IMG/VR virus record: IMGVR_UViG_3300023313_000007
Coordinates: 1 to 60,791 of that record
Strand: one strand, 5' to 3'
DNA length: 60,791 nt
Source: a virus
The notes under the pieces were generated by a model that worked only from the letters and a program-made list of their open reading frames with translations, was not told the origin of the DNA and made no database searches. A program made the translations under genes and the position numbers. Positions 16,377 through 25,663 of this stretch are shown here, one piece after another (the first letter of the stretch is position 1; the number at the start of each line of letters is the position of its first letter).

Positions 16377-16395
16377 CTTGCACTTCGAGTGCAAG
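16377..16395 (+). repeat. Dispersed palindrome, copy 2
   Basis: CTTGCACTTCGAGTGCAAG differs from the copy at 8468 by one base next to the centre; the pair becomes T-G, which still pairs in RNA. It ends 19 bases before ATG 16415 and shares TT...GATTT flanks with the other copies. Confidence 0.75.
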
Positions 16396-16414
16396 GATTT
16401 AATGGGAGAGGTGT

Positions 16415-16852
16415 ATGGCTTTAGCCGATTTAGTTCAAAAATCAGAGGTTATTAAAGTTGGTGATGCGGGGGAATTTACAGTACATCCCCTAACTGTAGA
16501 AGGACTGGCTGTATTACTAGCCAATCATAGAGAGCAGATAGAATCACTATTCTCTGGCACTGCTGATGTATCTACCCTCATATCTGAAGCCCCAGAATTT
16601 GTGAGCTCTGTTATCGCTATTTCTTCTAGGGAAGAAGGAGATGCCATTTATGATGTGGCTAAGTCCTTGCCTGTCTGTACCCAAGTAATTGCATTAAATG
16701 CTATCTGGGGGCTCACTGTATATGACCCAAAAGAATTCATGGCAGTAGTCCAGCACCTATTGTCATTGATGGGAGTGGAGCAGGAAGAAAACAGCTCGCC
16801 AAACCTCAAGATAACGGAAAAACCAACGGCTACGACTGGAAGCAACAGCTAG
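16415..16852 (+). CDS. Tail assembly chaperone (gpG-like)
   Basis: 145 residues. It acts on the tape measure during tail assembly. Size, the beta-rich N-terminus (AGEFTVHPLTVEGLAVLL) and the helical remainder fit the lambda gpG class. It sits directly upstream of the tape measure gene, with an open -1 frame running from within its 3' end to the tape measure start (see next entry). GGGAGAGG precedes the ATG. Confidence 0.78.
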   Translation: MALADLVQKSEVIKVGDAGEFTVHPLTVEGLAVLLANHREQIESLFSGTADVSTLISEAPEFVSSVIAISSREEGDAIYDVAKSLPVCTQVIALNAIWGLTVYDPKEFMAVVQHLLSLMGVEQEENSSPNLKITEKPTATTGSNS

Positions 16853-17052
16853 TAGAAAATATATCTGAACTTATATCTTGTGGACACTCCAAATCGGAGG
16901 TGATGCAATACACCCTATCTGAAGTAGAAGTGTTTTGTGCTACCGTAAGGGCTAGAAAGGATAGAGAAGGTGTACAAGCTATGCTTTTTCACAGACTAGC
17001 AGCCCACGGCGAGAAAGAAGATATAGATAAGGTTATAAAGGGGTTGCCGTAA
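16820..17052 (+). CDS. gpT-like extension reached by -1 frameshift
   Basis: In the -1 frame relative to the chaperone gene, an open stretch encodes NGYDWKQQLVENISELISCG, a helical middle and ends in KVIKGLP, with stop TAA at 17050 overlapping the tape measure ATG. This is the G/GT arrangement of lambda-like tails. The shift must occur between about 16723 and 16852. The best candidate is GGAAAAAC at 16816-16823, where tRNA-Lys on AAA can re-pair with AAA one base back. It is not a perfect X-XXY-YYZ heptamer. Confidence 0.75.
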
Positions 17053-20000
17053 TGTCAGAAAACTTTGAGATTTCGCTATCCGTAAAATCTACGGTAACTA
17101 AAGATTTACAGCAAGTATCAAAGGCTTTCACCTCCCTATCTGATGCAGTAGACAAAAAAACTAAAGGTATAGCTAATACTTTTAGTAAACTTAAAGCCCC
17201 CATTACGGGGGTTATTAAAGACATTAGAGAAGTATCTAAAGCTGTTTCTAGTATTAAGACTACCAATAACTTAGGCACCCTAGCTACAGACTTAAAAGAT
17301 GTAGGAACTTCTGCTAATAGCATATCTAAACCTTTACATTCTATAAAAACTGAGTTGGGAGGATTAGGTAAAGCGTCTAACCTAGGCTCTCTAAAAACCT
17401 CTGTAGGGTCAGTTAGCACCTCTGTAACTTCCTTGCGAACCAAGGTATCTAATTTATCTGAGGCTATTCGCTCCTTAGGAAAAGGTCACAGCCTTGCCAC
17501 CTTCTCAACCACCTTAACTAAGATAAATAACAAGGTAGGCACCTTAAATACTAAAATGAAGGCTGTTAAAACTGCTTCTAATGGGGCGGCTAAGGCTATT
17601 GATAATGTTGGCAAAGCCTCTTTTGGAAAAACTAAAGATAGTGCTATGGCTTTAGCTGCATCCTTCGGGCAAGCTAAAACATCAATATCTGGGTTAGACA
17701 AGGCTTTAACAGGGATTACTAAAAAGGGTGCGTCTGCGGCCAACTCAATGGAAAAACTGGCGGATGGGGCAGCGAGAGTGTCTCGCACCACTAAAGGTCT
17801 TACTACCGCAGTAGATAGAACCAATAGGTCTGTACGCAAACTCTCATCTAATGAGCGGTTAAATAAGATGGAGAGAGGGCTACAAAATAATCATGCCGCC
17901 GCCCTAGGGTTTAAAGAAGGGATTGACCAAGTAGGCTTCTCATTATTCAAGACACAACAATCTCTAACGCTAATCGCATCCCTTACAGGTGCCGCCTTTG
18001 CCGTATCTAAAGCCTTAGAATTTGGTAGGGCTATGTCAGAGGTAGCAACTTTATTAGACGGAGGAAAAGCTCAACTAAGAGAGTACAAAGACCTCATATT
18101 AGATATGTCTAGGGCTTTAGGGTCTGCGCCTGTAGAAACAACTAAAGCTATGTACAAAGTTTTGTCTCTAGGGGCTAGGGACTCTGCGGAGGCAACGAAG
18201 GCGTTAGCTGTATCCTTGCGAGCAGCTAGGGCAGGAGCTTCTGAATTAGCTCCTACAGTAGAGCTGTTAATGTCTACGGCTAATGCGTATGGTATATCTA
18301 TAAATGATTTAGAGGCGGTTTCAGATACCTATTTTACTATAGTTAAAGGTGGTAATACCACCATGTCAGAATTAGCCACATCTATGTCTGATGTTACCCC
18401 TACAGCAGTAGCTATGGGGGTCTCCTTAGATGAAACGGCGGCATTCCTCCAAACTATGACACTAAACGGGGAAACTACATCTAAGGCTACCAATAAACTT
18501 AGAGGGGTAATGACTGCCTTAATTAAGGATACCCCAGAGCTAAATAAAATATTTAGTGCTACAGGAGGGGCAGAGGCCACTATTAGGACTAAGGGGTTAG
18601 CTGCTGCTATGAAATTAGTGACTGCGGAGACTGGTGGCTCTGTAGCGGCACTTAAATCCCTATTAGGTACAGACGAGGCAGTAGGAGCCTTCACCCTAAC
18701 ACAAGCTGAAAACTACAGGATGCTAGGAGAGGCTGCAACATCCCTAGCGGAAAAAACTGGGGCTATGGCTGCCGCCAATAAAGCATTCCTAGCAGAAGAC
18801 TCTGCCAGATGGGATATAGCCACCAATTCTATCAGTGTTTCTTTAACTTCTATGGGGGAAATTATTGTAAATAATCTACTTCCTACCCTAGAGCTACTAG
18901 CTGAGACTATACAATCCGTGGTAGATGTATTTACTTCTATGCCTATCCTAACTGACCTCATATTTACAGCCTTTAGAGTACTGGTTGGGATTATGGCAGC
19001 TAAACTCATATCTACTATAGCCTCAACAGTCTTAGGCTTTAAGAAACTAGCAGTTGTTGAGGTAGAAGCGGCTGCGGGGGCAAAAGCCTTAACTGTAGCA
19101 TTAGTGCCTGCTGTGGCACCTCTATCTATGGCAGGCAAGGTTGCCAAAGGTGCCGCTATAAGCCTTGCTTCTGTGGTGGGAGTATTTAAAGGACTGTTTA
19201 AAGTAGTCTCCGTATTTTTGAGAGCTAACCTATTAGGTCTTGCACTAACAGGGTTTTTATTCTTAGGGGACGCATTAGATGCCCTAAGAGATAAATTTCC
19301 TATGTTAGCCAAAGCTATTGGTTTGTCTTCCAGAGAGGAGATAGCTGCCCAAGAAGAAAAGGATAGGGTCTACAAGGCTTCACAAGAAACTATTAAGTCC
19401 TATTACAAAGACCATAAGACTGAGTTAATGGCCGATAAGACCCTATATGCAGCGTATGTAAAATACATGAAGGACAAGACTGTAGAAAATGCTGATGCCT
19501 TTCTAACCTTAAAAAGAGCTAAACAGGATGAGGCTAAAGCTAGTATTGCGGCTATAAAATCCAAACATGACGCGGATACTTCTTCTAGCAATGCCCAGTT
19601 AATTAAACAAATAGCTCTATATGGTGTGGCGGCTATAGCTGTGGAGGACTTTGGTAAAAGAGTGGCTGCTGCTGCTAAATCAGAGTTATCAACCTCTTTA
19701 ACCCGAGATAGAAATGCTCTAAAATTTCTTATCACTGACATGAAATCCTTAGATAAAGATACCTACACTACTAAGCTAGTGGGGGATTTGAATATCTTAG
19801 GCAAAAAGTATAAAGGTCTTGCAGATATTGCTAAAAAGGAATTTGCTAATATATCCCTTTCTGCGGGTACTGACCTAGCAAAATTTAAGGATGTGGCTAG
19901 TAACCATTTATCTAAATTTATATCCGATACCAATGCGTATATATCCCAATTAACTACGGTGTATTCCCAAGCTTCCAATAAACTTAAAACTTTGGAGAAT

Positions 20001-21269
20001 GATAGGCTAACAGCAGCTTCCAATGCGGCCTCTGTTATTGCAGGCATAGAGAGCACTTTCTTATCTTCAAATGACCGTGTAGATATTGCTCGTAAAAAGA
20101 GTGCAGGTATAAGTAGGGAACTAGCCAAAGCTAGAGTAGAAGCCGCTAAGTTAGGTGCAACTATAGATACCTCTAAAGATGCTACTGTTAGGCAAAAGGC
20201 TGCTAATGATTTAGAAACCTTAACTAAGAAAACTAAAGCCTTAGTGTCAGCCCAGAAAGCCAGAGACCCTAATGCTTTTAAAGGGCAAGAAGGATTACTA
20301 AAATCAGTAGGGACAGCCTTAATAAAGGCTAATGAATCAAAAGCTAAGTTTGTAGATGCAACTTTTGCCACTAAGCTAACCAAACAGATTAAGTTAGTTG
20401 ATAAACTTAAAGAAAGTATTATTGAAGTTCAGAAAGCTGCTGATAATAGGGAGGTTAATATTAGGCTTAAAATTGCCACGGTGCAGGAAGCAGGTGGCAA
20501 AGGCATAAAACAGATACAAGAAATAATATCTGATATGCAGTCAGAGATAGACGGTGTATCTAATGTAGCTGTGCATGTCCCTATGCGACTAGCGGCTGAA
20601 TCTAAAGACTCTTTAGCGCAAGAGGTATTGCACACCGCTGAGAATTTAAGTTTACAAGATGAAGTAACCGTTAGTGTTACTGCGGGGAAATCTGTAGATG
20701 AATTAACTAAGGAAATTGATGCCAAAGTATTTGAGTCTGCGGGTAGGGTTACGGCTGCCCCTATTAAGGTAGATGCTGAAAAAAGTGCTATGACAGAAAT
20801 GCAAAAGATTAGAGAGAAATTTGCCAGTATGAACCCTATGTTGGTTAAGGTTAAATTTAAATCCCAATTCTCTGAGGGTGGGTTAGTTTCTTCACTGAAA
20901 GCTTTTGCTACTGGAGGGTCTGTATCTGGGGAAGGTACAGGCACAAGCGATTCTATTCCTGCCATGTTATCTAATGGGGAGTTTGTAATGACTGCCGCGT
21001 CTGTTAGGCAGTATGGCCTAGGGTTTATGGATATGGTTAATAATATGTCATTACCTACCCCTGCATTCGCGGCGGGGGGATTAGTAACTCCTCCTGCTCC
21101 TGTTAGGCAACATTTCTCTAGGGGAGGGTCTGTAGCTACAGCACCTGCAAATGATACCGTCAATTTGAACTTAAATGTTGGTGGGGGTAGCTTCGCCGTC
21201 CAAGGAGCACGAGACCAAGTTAATGGGCTTGTTGATGCTCTACGGTCTGTAGGACAAGGTGCATTATGA
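17052..21269 (+). CDS. Tail tape measure protein (TP901 family)
   Basis: 1405 residues. It sets tail length and is injected ahead of the DNA. The N-terminal 280 residues are Ser/Thr/Lys-rich helical coiled coil. Residues about 315-520 are the TP901-type core (FGRAMSEVATLLDG, APVETTKAMYKVLSLG, VSLDETAAFLQTM). Hydrophobic stretches lie near 640-740. A long Ala/Lys coiled coil follows, and the C-terminus has the typical Gly-rich GGLV repeats with SIPAMLSNGEFVMTA. One such repeat pair occurs near residues 1277 and 1345. At about 3 bases per 1.5 angstrom of helix, it predicts a tail of roughly 200 nm. Confidence 0.92.
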   Translation: MSENFEISLSVKSTVTKDLQQVSKAFTSLSDAVDKKTKGIANTFSKLKAPITGVIKDIREVSKAVSSIKTTNNLGTLATDLKDVGTSANSISKPLHSIKTELGGLGKASNLGSLKTSVGSVSTSVTSLRTKVSNLSEAIRSLGKGHSLATFSTTLTKINNKVGTLNTKMKAVKTASNGAAKAIDNVGKASFGKTKDSAMALAASFGQAKTSISGLDKALTGITKKGASAANSMEKLADGAARVSRTTKGLTTAVDRTNRSVRKLSSNERLNKMERGLQNNHAAALGFKEGIDQVGFSLFKTQQSLTLIASLTGAAFAVSKALEFGRAMSEVATLLDGGKAQLREYKDLILDMSRALGSAPVETTKAMYKVLSLGARDSAEATKALAVSLRAARAGASELAPTVELLMSTANAYGISINDLEAVSDTYFTIVKGGNTTMSELATSMSDVTPTAVAMGVSLDETAAFLQTMTLNGETTSKATNKLRGVMTALIKDTPELNKIFSATGGAEATIRTKGLAAAMKLVTAETGGSVAALKSLLGTDEAVGAFTLTQAENYRMLGEAATSLAEKTGAMAAANKAFLAEDSARWDIATNSISVSLTSMGEIIVNNLLPTLELLAETIQSVVDVFTSMPILTDLIFTAFRVLVGIMAAKLISTIASTVLGFKKLAVVEVEAAAGAKALTVALVPAVAPLSMAGKVAKGAAISLASVVGVFKGLFKVVSVFLRANLLGLALTGFLFLGDALDALRDKFPMLAKAIGLSSREEIAAQEEKDRVYKASQETIKSYYKDHKTELMADKTLYAAYVKYMKDKTVENADAFLTLKRAKQDEAKASIAAIKSKHDADTSSSNAQLIKQIALYGVAAIAVEDFGKRVAAAAKSELSTSLTRDRNALKFLITDMKSLDKDTYTTKLVGDLNILGKKYKGLADIAKKEFANISLSAGTDLAKFKDVASNHLSKFISDTNAYISQLTTVYSQASNKLKTLENDRLTAASNAASVIAGIESTFLSSNDRVDIARKKSAGISRELAKARVEAAKLGATIDTSKDATVRQKAANDLETLTKKTKALVSAQKARDPNAFKGQEGLLKSVGTALIKANESKAKFVDATFATKLTKQIKLVDKLKESIIEVQKAADNREVNIRLKIATVQEAGGKGIKQIQEIISDMQSEIDGVSNVAVHVPMRLAAESKDSLAQEVLHTAENLSLQDEVTVSVTAGKSVDELTKEIDAKVFESAGRVTAAPIKVDAEKSAMTEMQKIREKFASMNPMLVKVKFKSQFSEGGLVSSLKAFATGGSVSGEGTGTSDSIPAMLSNGEFVMTAASVRQYGLGFMDMVNNMSLPTPAFAAGGLVTPPAPVRQHFSRGGSVATAPANDTVNLNLNVGGGSFAVQGARDQVNGLVDALRSVGQGAL

Positions 21270-21646
21270 TAAGTTTAGGTGGGACAGTATTATCCCCTCA
21301 CATGCTTTGGAGCGATGAGTATGACCACTCCCCTGTAGCCCAGTCCAAGAAGATGACTATTGGGGGCAGTATGGTTCTATATAACACCCAAGTTATAGCA
21401 GGGCAGAATATTACTTTGCAGGCATTATCAGATAGAGGTTGGCTGACTAAGGCTATGATAGACTCAGTTAAGGCTATGGCTAGTGTTGTTGGGGCTACTT
21501 ACACTTTGGTGACGCACAATGGGAACTACACAGTAGCCTTTAGGCATTTCGATTCCCCTGCTGTAGTGGCCTCACCTATTTTGGCAAAAGATGTTTATAC
21601 GGCTGATGATTATTTCACCGCCACAATAAAGTTAGTTACAGTATAG
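21266..21646 (+). CDS. Distal tail/tail-tip protein, unnamed family
   Basis: 126 residues beginning ISLGGTVLSPHMLWSDEYDH, then QVIAGQNITLQALSDRGWL and MASVVGATYTLVTHNGNYT, ending in a strand-rich YFTATIKL. This pattern (LGG...LxWxDE...DRxWLT...GATYTL) recurs in small proteins behind the tape measure of many phages with PBSX-like heads. I read it as a distal tail or adhesion-hub connector. It overlaps the tape measure by four bases (TTATGA). Confidence 0.6.
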   Translation: MISLGGTVLSPHMLWSDEYDHSPVAQSKKMTIGGSMVLYNTQVIAGQNITLQALSDRGWLTKAMIDSVKAMASVVGATYTLVTHNGNYTVAFRHFDSPAVVASPILAKDVYTADDYFTATIKLVTV

Positions 21647-21655
21647 GAGTTTGGA

Positions 21656-22654
21656 ATGGCTATTTTAGCAAATGAATTGGTTATGTATAAGGCAGCGTCT
21701 ATGAATGACACCCCTACTAATGGGGGCTTACTAAGTAATGCTGTAGTAACTACCGCAGCAAAAAATAATGTATTTCCCGATGTGTCTCAAGCGGATAAGT
21801 TGGCGGGTGTTACTAACCTAAGAAAAGTATTCTACAAAGTAGATAATGCTGCAAACCTCACCCTTCAAAACCCTTTCGTGTATGTTGAGAAAATTACCAA
21901 CGGCGATGATGCGCTGTATATCCATGCAGGAACAGCTAATGATACCCAAGCCGCTTTAACAGGTACTGAGAGATTATATGGAGCAGGAACTCTTACTAGC
22001 GCAGTTTTAGCGGGGGATACTACCTGTTCTATGTTATTAGAAGATGCAGCGGTAACATCTTTTGCTGATGGAGATTTAGTTAGAATATCTAATCAGCCAG
22101 ATGTAGCTACGGCGGGTACAACAGAGTACCTTACTATTGCAGTGGGTGGGGTATCATTACCTACAGGAAACACCGTTACGCTAACCTTCACTACTGCGTT
22201 TGCTAATGGGTTTGCCTTAGGGGATAAAGTAGCAGCCACTATGCCGTTATCTAATGTAGCTGCTACCGCGACTACCCCCAATATCACCAGTGCAGCAGGC
22301 ACTTTTGCGGGGGTAGCAAACCCTGTAACCCTTAATAACCTAGCTACGATTGATGACACTTGGACTATAGCTTTTACCTCCGCTACAGCCTTTTCAGTGG
22401 TTAGCTCAACTCTAGGTGCTGTAGGTGCAGGTAATACTTCCGCAGACACATCTCCTAATAACCCTGATTATGGTCAGCCTTATTTCACATTACCCTTTGC
22501 AGGGTTTGGGGGTACTTGGGTAAGTGGTGACACCTTAGTATTCACCACCTCATCTGCATCTGCTGCTATATGGTTGAAGAAGATTGTACCTGCTGGTGCT
22601 GCCTCTTTGACAGCAAACACTGCCGTAGTAGCTATTGAAGGTGAAAGTGCCTAA
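21656..22654 (+). CDS. Tail-tip structural protein
   Basis: 332 residues, Thr/Ala/Gly-rich and beta-strand dense, starting AILANELVMYKAASMNDT. A conserved-looking N-terminal domain (FPDVSQADKLAGVTNLRKVF) is followed by beta-rich immunoglobulin-like stretches. Virion protein by context (tail operon, no enzyme motif). AGGAG precedes the ATG. The 3' end overlaps the next gene. Confidence 0.55.
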   Translation: MAILANELVMYKAASMNDTPTNGGLLSNAVVTTAAKNNVFPDVSQADKLAGVTNLRKVFYKVDNAANLTLQNPFVYVEKITNGDDALYIHAGTANDTQAALTGTERLYGAGTLTSAVLAGDTTCSMLLEDAAVTSFADGDLVRISNQPDVATAGTTEYLTIAVGGVSLPTGNTVTLTFTTAFANGFALGDKVAATMPLSNVAATATTPNITSAAGTFAGVANPVTLNNLATIDDTWTIAFTSATAFSVVSSTLGAVGAGNTSADTSPNNPDYGQPYFTLPFAGFGGTWVSGDTLVFTTSSASAAIWLKKIVPAGAASLTANTAVVAIEGESA

Positions 22655-23819
22655 TAGCCCCCTCACAGCTTCGGTATCGGCAAGCTTTTCTAAGGCTAGT
22701 GCCAACAAAATAATGACACTGGAGAAGCATGATGCTTCTCCTTCATTAGATACTCAAGAATATGTGCGGCTATACACTACTGCTAATGACCCTATGGTTA
22801 TGGTCAGCTCGGGTAACTTCAAGGCTAGTGGTAGTGGTATTGCTGAGATAACTGAAACTTTGGTGTTTGGGTTCTCTGATACGGTAGCTATATCTAAACC
22901 ATCCGCAGTAGTTACGATTACACAGCTTGGGGATGCGTATGATGGTCTAGGCTCCCCCCTAGCGTCTCCCTCGTTTACTTATGACCCTAGTACCTTAACC
23001 ATTAGGGCTAGCGAAAAAGTATTTGCAGTAGTGTCTGTTACCTACAGCTCTGCATACAGTTTATATCTAGTCACTCTGCCTAATTTAACCGATGATATTG
23101 TCATGGCAGCTATGTCCGTAATAGAATTAACATCTACTACGCTAACCTTGGCAGCGAAAGCCCCCTCTGTGGATAAAGTAGCAGAGGCTACTAGAGTTCC
23201 AATCGAGGTTGTATCTACGGGGTGGGTGTATGACTCTGCGGCAGCTATAGCACAGGCGTATGCAGAGGTATTGGTGTACACTGATACCTCCCCTTCCTTA
23301 GACTTAGTGGCAGGAAGTAAAACCTCGGGCAATCTTAACCCAGAATATTTAACCAGAGATACTGATGTCCCTAGAAGTAGCGTATTGCAGTATTCTAACT
23401 CCTTCTCTGTTCCTGTGGCTGAGCCTGTAACCTCTATATCTTCTTCCTTTGATTATGTATTGGTGGGCGAGATAAGCACCCCCCAAGGAACTATAAATGG
23501 GTTATCCCATTATATTCAGTCAGGGTACAGTTCGGTTAGAGTTGGTGTGTGGGTAGGCACTAACGGAGACAGTAGGTACGATAGGACAATATCCGTATCC
23601 CCAGATGACCAAATAATCTTTGTAAATGGCAAGAGTTATGCGCTACCTGTAACAGCAACTATTATGTATAGCTACGAAACTACGAGATATAGATACAAAC
23701 TTTATTTTGATATGCTTACTACCCCCATACCCCCTATGGGTTTGGGTGTAACAGACAACTTTAGGGGGAGGGCAGGGGTTTTAACCCTTAATCCCCCTAG
23801 TAATTCGGAGAACTCCTAA
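22635..23819 (+). CDS. Baseplate/tail structural protein
   Basis: 394 residues, beta-rich. It contains one copy of a domain of the form ITETLVF...SKP...VTYSSAYSLY that recurs in the products of 25664 and 27238. The start is uncertain: TTG 22635 gives the full overlap with the previous gene, and no good ribosome site is visible. The C-terminal part (SRYDRTISVSPDDQII, YSYETTRYRYKLYFDM) is also strand-rich. No enzyme motif. Confidence 0.5.
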   Translation: MKVKVPNSPLTASVSASFSKASANKIMTLEKHDASPSLDTQEYVRLYTTANDPMVMVSSGNFKASGSGIAEITETLVFGFSDTVAISKPSAVVTITQLGDAYDGLGSPLASPSFTYDPSTLTIRASEKVFAVVSVTYSSAYSLYLVTLPNLTDDIVMAAMSVIELTSTTLTLAAKAPSVDKVAEATRVPIEVVSTGWVYDSAAAIAQAYAEVLVYTDTSPSLDLVAGSKTSGNLNPEYLTRDTDVPRSSVLQYSNSFSVPVAEPVTSISSSFDYVLVGEISTPQGTINGLSHYIQSGYSSVRVGVWVGTNGDSRYDRTISVSPDDQIIFVNGKSYALPVTATIMYSYETTRYRYKLYFDMLTTPIPPMGLGVTDNFRGRAGVLTLNPPSNSENS

Positions 23820-24097
23820 TGAGTGCGGCTATACGAGACTACACGGAAGTATCTAGGGAATATGGGGTTGTGACTGTGGCAGAGTCGGGGCTATACAGTG
23901 TCGGGTCTCAGCCCGCAGACGAGGCATCATTGAACATAGATTATGTTACTAAGGTAACTTTAGTGGACGCGGCAGGGGCTTCTATAGTACTAAACTTTGC
24001 TGCCCCTCCTGTAGCCATAGGAACTTTACTTATTAAAGAAAATCTTGATGCAAGTGGGTTGGCTAACTTAGCAACCTCTAGGCAGTCTTTCCCTTAA
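23819..24097 (+). CDS. Small tail protein
   Basis: 92 residues, start codon overlapping the previous stop (TAATGAG) and stop directly abutting the next ATG. The composition is beta-rich (GVVTVAESGLYSVGS, VTKVTLVDAAGASIVLNF). Translationally coupled part of the tail-tip operon; function not recognisable. Confidence 0.5.
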   Translation: MSAAIRDYTEVSREYGVVTVAESGLYSVGSQPADEASLNIDYVTKVTLVDAAGASIVLNFAAPPVAIGTLLIKENLDASGLANLATSRQSFP

Positions 24098-25606
24098 ATG
24101 GCTACGCTCTATAGTAATTATACCTTATTAAGCCCCTTCTCTCAGATAACAGATTGGAACTTAATAGCCTCTTATAAACAACCTGTGGGAGCATCATACC
24201 CTAATGGTGTTTATACCGTCATAGAGAGTTTAGCCCCTTATTCCGTGCGCGACCCTTATGTAGCTTTTCAATACTACTTCTACCATAGTATAGCTAGAAC
24301 CTTAACCAATGGGAGCACTGCGGTAGCCTCCATAAAAGGTAGAACTACTGCTGACGGGTTAGTGACTACAGACACTACGAACCAAAGCCCCAACACTAAC
24401 TATGGGTTTGATTTAGAGCTTAGATGGATAGACCCTGTAACCTTTGTAGATAATAGGACTTTAGCCTCTGTAGGTATTGCTGAACTTGGGGGTACAGGGT
24501 CACATTATTTACTGGGGGCATGTATTACTGATGCAGGTTATTTGGAAGCCTATGTCTACACCTATAATAGCGTGGGGGAAGTACACCACTTAACTTTATC
24601 TTTAGGAGGGACGGTAGTAGTCTCTCTTTTACCCCTTGCGACAAAAGCTCAAACTGTCCTATCTGTGGCGGGGGGGTATTACACAGGTGCAGGCAAGATA
24701 GAGTCGTACTACACCATTACAAACAGCGTAACTACCTCAGACTTACCTCCCAATGCGCCTGCGGGAACAGCATATACGGACACCAATACCGTTACTACTG
24801 AGGCATACCACTCAGTATTGGCTGGAGGATTGGAAACAAACACTTTAATAGAGACTAATGTAGTAGTTTACACTACGACAGGAGTTACTGGTGGGTCTTC
24901 AAGCACCACTGTCACAGGGGATACCTCCAATGCGATATTTGCGCCAGCCTTAGATATTGCCTTTATAGATAATGAATGGTACATGGCTATTAACCACGGG
25001 GGAGATGTAGCCTTAGCAGGGCTAGGGTCTGACGGTAAAAGTCTTAGGGGGGTAACGACCAAAACTTCGGTGCTGCCCATATTCCCATCTTTTTACCGCC
25101 CTATATTTGGGTATCAACGCCGTTACAATGAATGGTGGGATTCTAGGTCTGATGCTGAGGGGGGTATGATGTTTAGGTTTAAGGGGGTAACTATATCAGA
25201 CTCCCTTCCAGATTATGTACCTAAGATAACTTACAATATAGGGGATGCAGTTACTGGAGGGATAATATGTTTGGTAAATGGTACCCACCTAATACCCCCA
25301 AATCCTAATGTCCCAGAATGGGGTATTAGAGATAAATGGGTCTATTATGGCTACGCAGGATTTCACGGGGCGTTCCAGACCAATGCCACTGTTACGCCTA
25401 TAACATATACTCAAGCTGCATACCTAAACCCAGATAAGGCTGGGGTTTGGGAATCTATCCCAGACCACACATGGAAAGCTGATGCCACAGGGTATAACTC
25501 TGATGTGGCTATTTATAATAGAGCAGATACTCAGTATTATAAAGAATACCCTACTGATGCCGACCCCACAGTTACAGTATCCCCTAGTCAGTTAATGGAA
25601 GTTTGA
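24098..25606 (+). CDS. Large tail-tip protein of unknown function
   Basis: 502 residues, aromatic and beta-rich, starting MATLYSNYTLLSPF, an opening shared with the fibre gene at 28326 (MARLYSNN). Long Thr/Ser/Val tracts lie between about residues 200 and 275, and a compact Trp/Tyr-rich region follows (GYQRRYNEWWDSRSDAEGG). No catalytic motif seen. Position suggests a baseplate or receptor-binding component. Confidence 0.5.
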   Translation: MATLYSNYTLLSPFSQITDWNLIASYKQPVGASYPNGVYTVIESLAPYSVRDPYVAFQYYFYHSIARTLTNGSTAVASIKGRTTADGLVTTDTTNQSPNTNYGFDLELRWIDPVTFVDNRTLASVGIAELGGTGSHYLLGACITDAGYLEAYVYTYNSVGEVHHLTLSLGGTVVVSLLPLATKAQTVLSVAGGYYTGAGKIESYYTITNSVTTSDLPPNAPAGTAYTDTNTVTTEAYHSVLAGGLETNTLIETNVVVYTTTGVTGGSSSTTVTGDTSNAIFAPALDIAFIDNEWYMAINHGGDVALAGLGSDGKSLRGVTTKTSVLPIFPSFYRPIFGYQRRYNEWWDSRSDAEGGMMFRFKGVTISDSLPDYVPKITYNIGDAVTGGIICLVNGTHLIPPNPNVPEWGIRDKWVYYGYAGFHGAFQTNATVTPITYTQAAYLNPDKAGVWESIPDHTWKADATGYNSDVAIYNRADTQYYKEYPTDADPTVTVSPSQLMEV

Positions 25607-25663
25607 TAATCGACTTAAATGTAGGGTGGTTATAGTGTCGCGTAAAAGTTAGGAGCTACTAAT

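Noticed and set aside
17486-20383. Long antisense open frames within the tape measure gene
   Set aside because: The compositional bias of the Lys/Ala/Ser-rich coiled coil leaves the complement open; no motif, no ribosome site.
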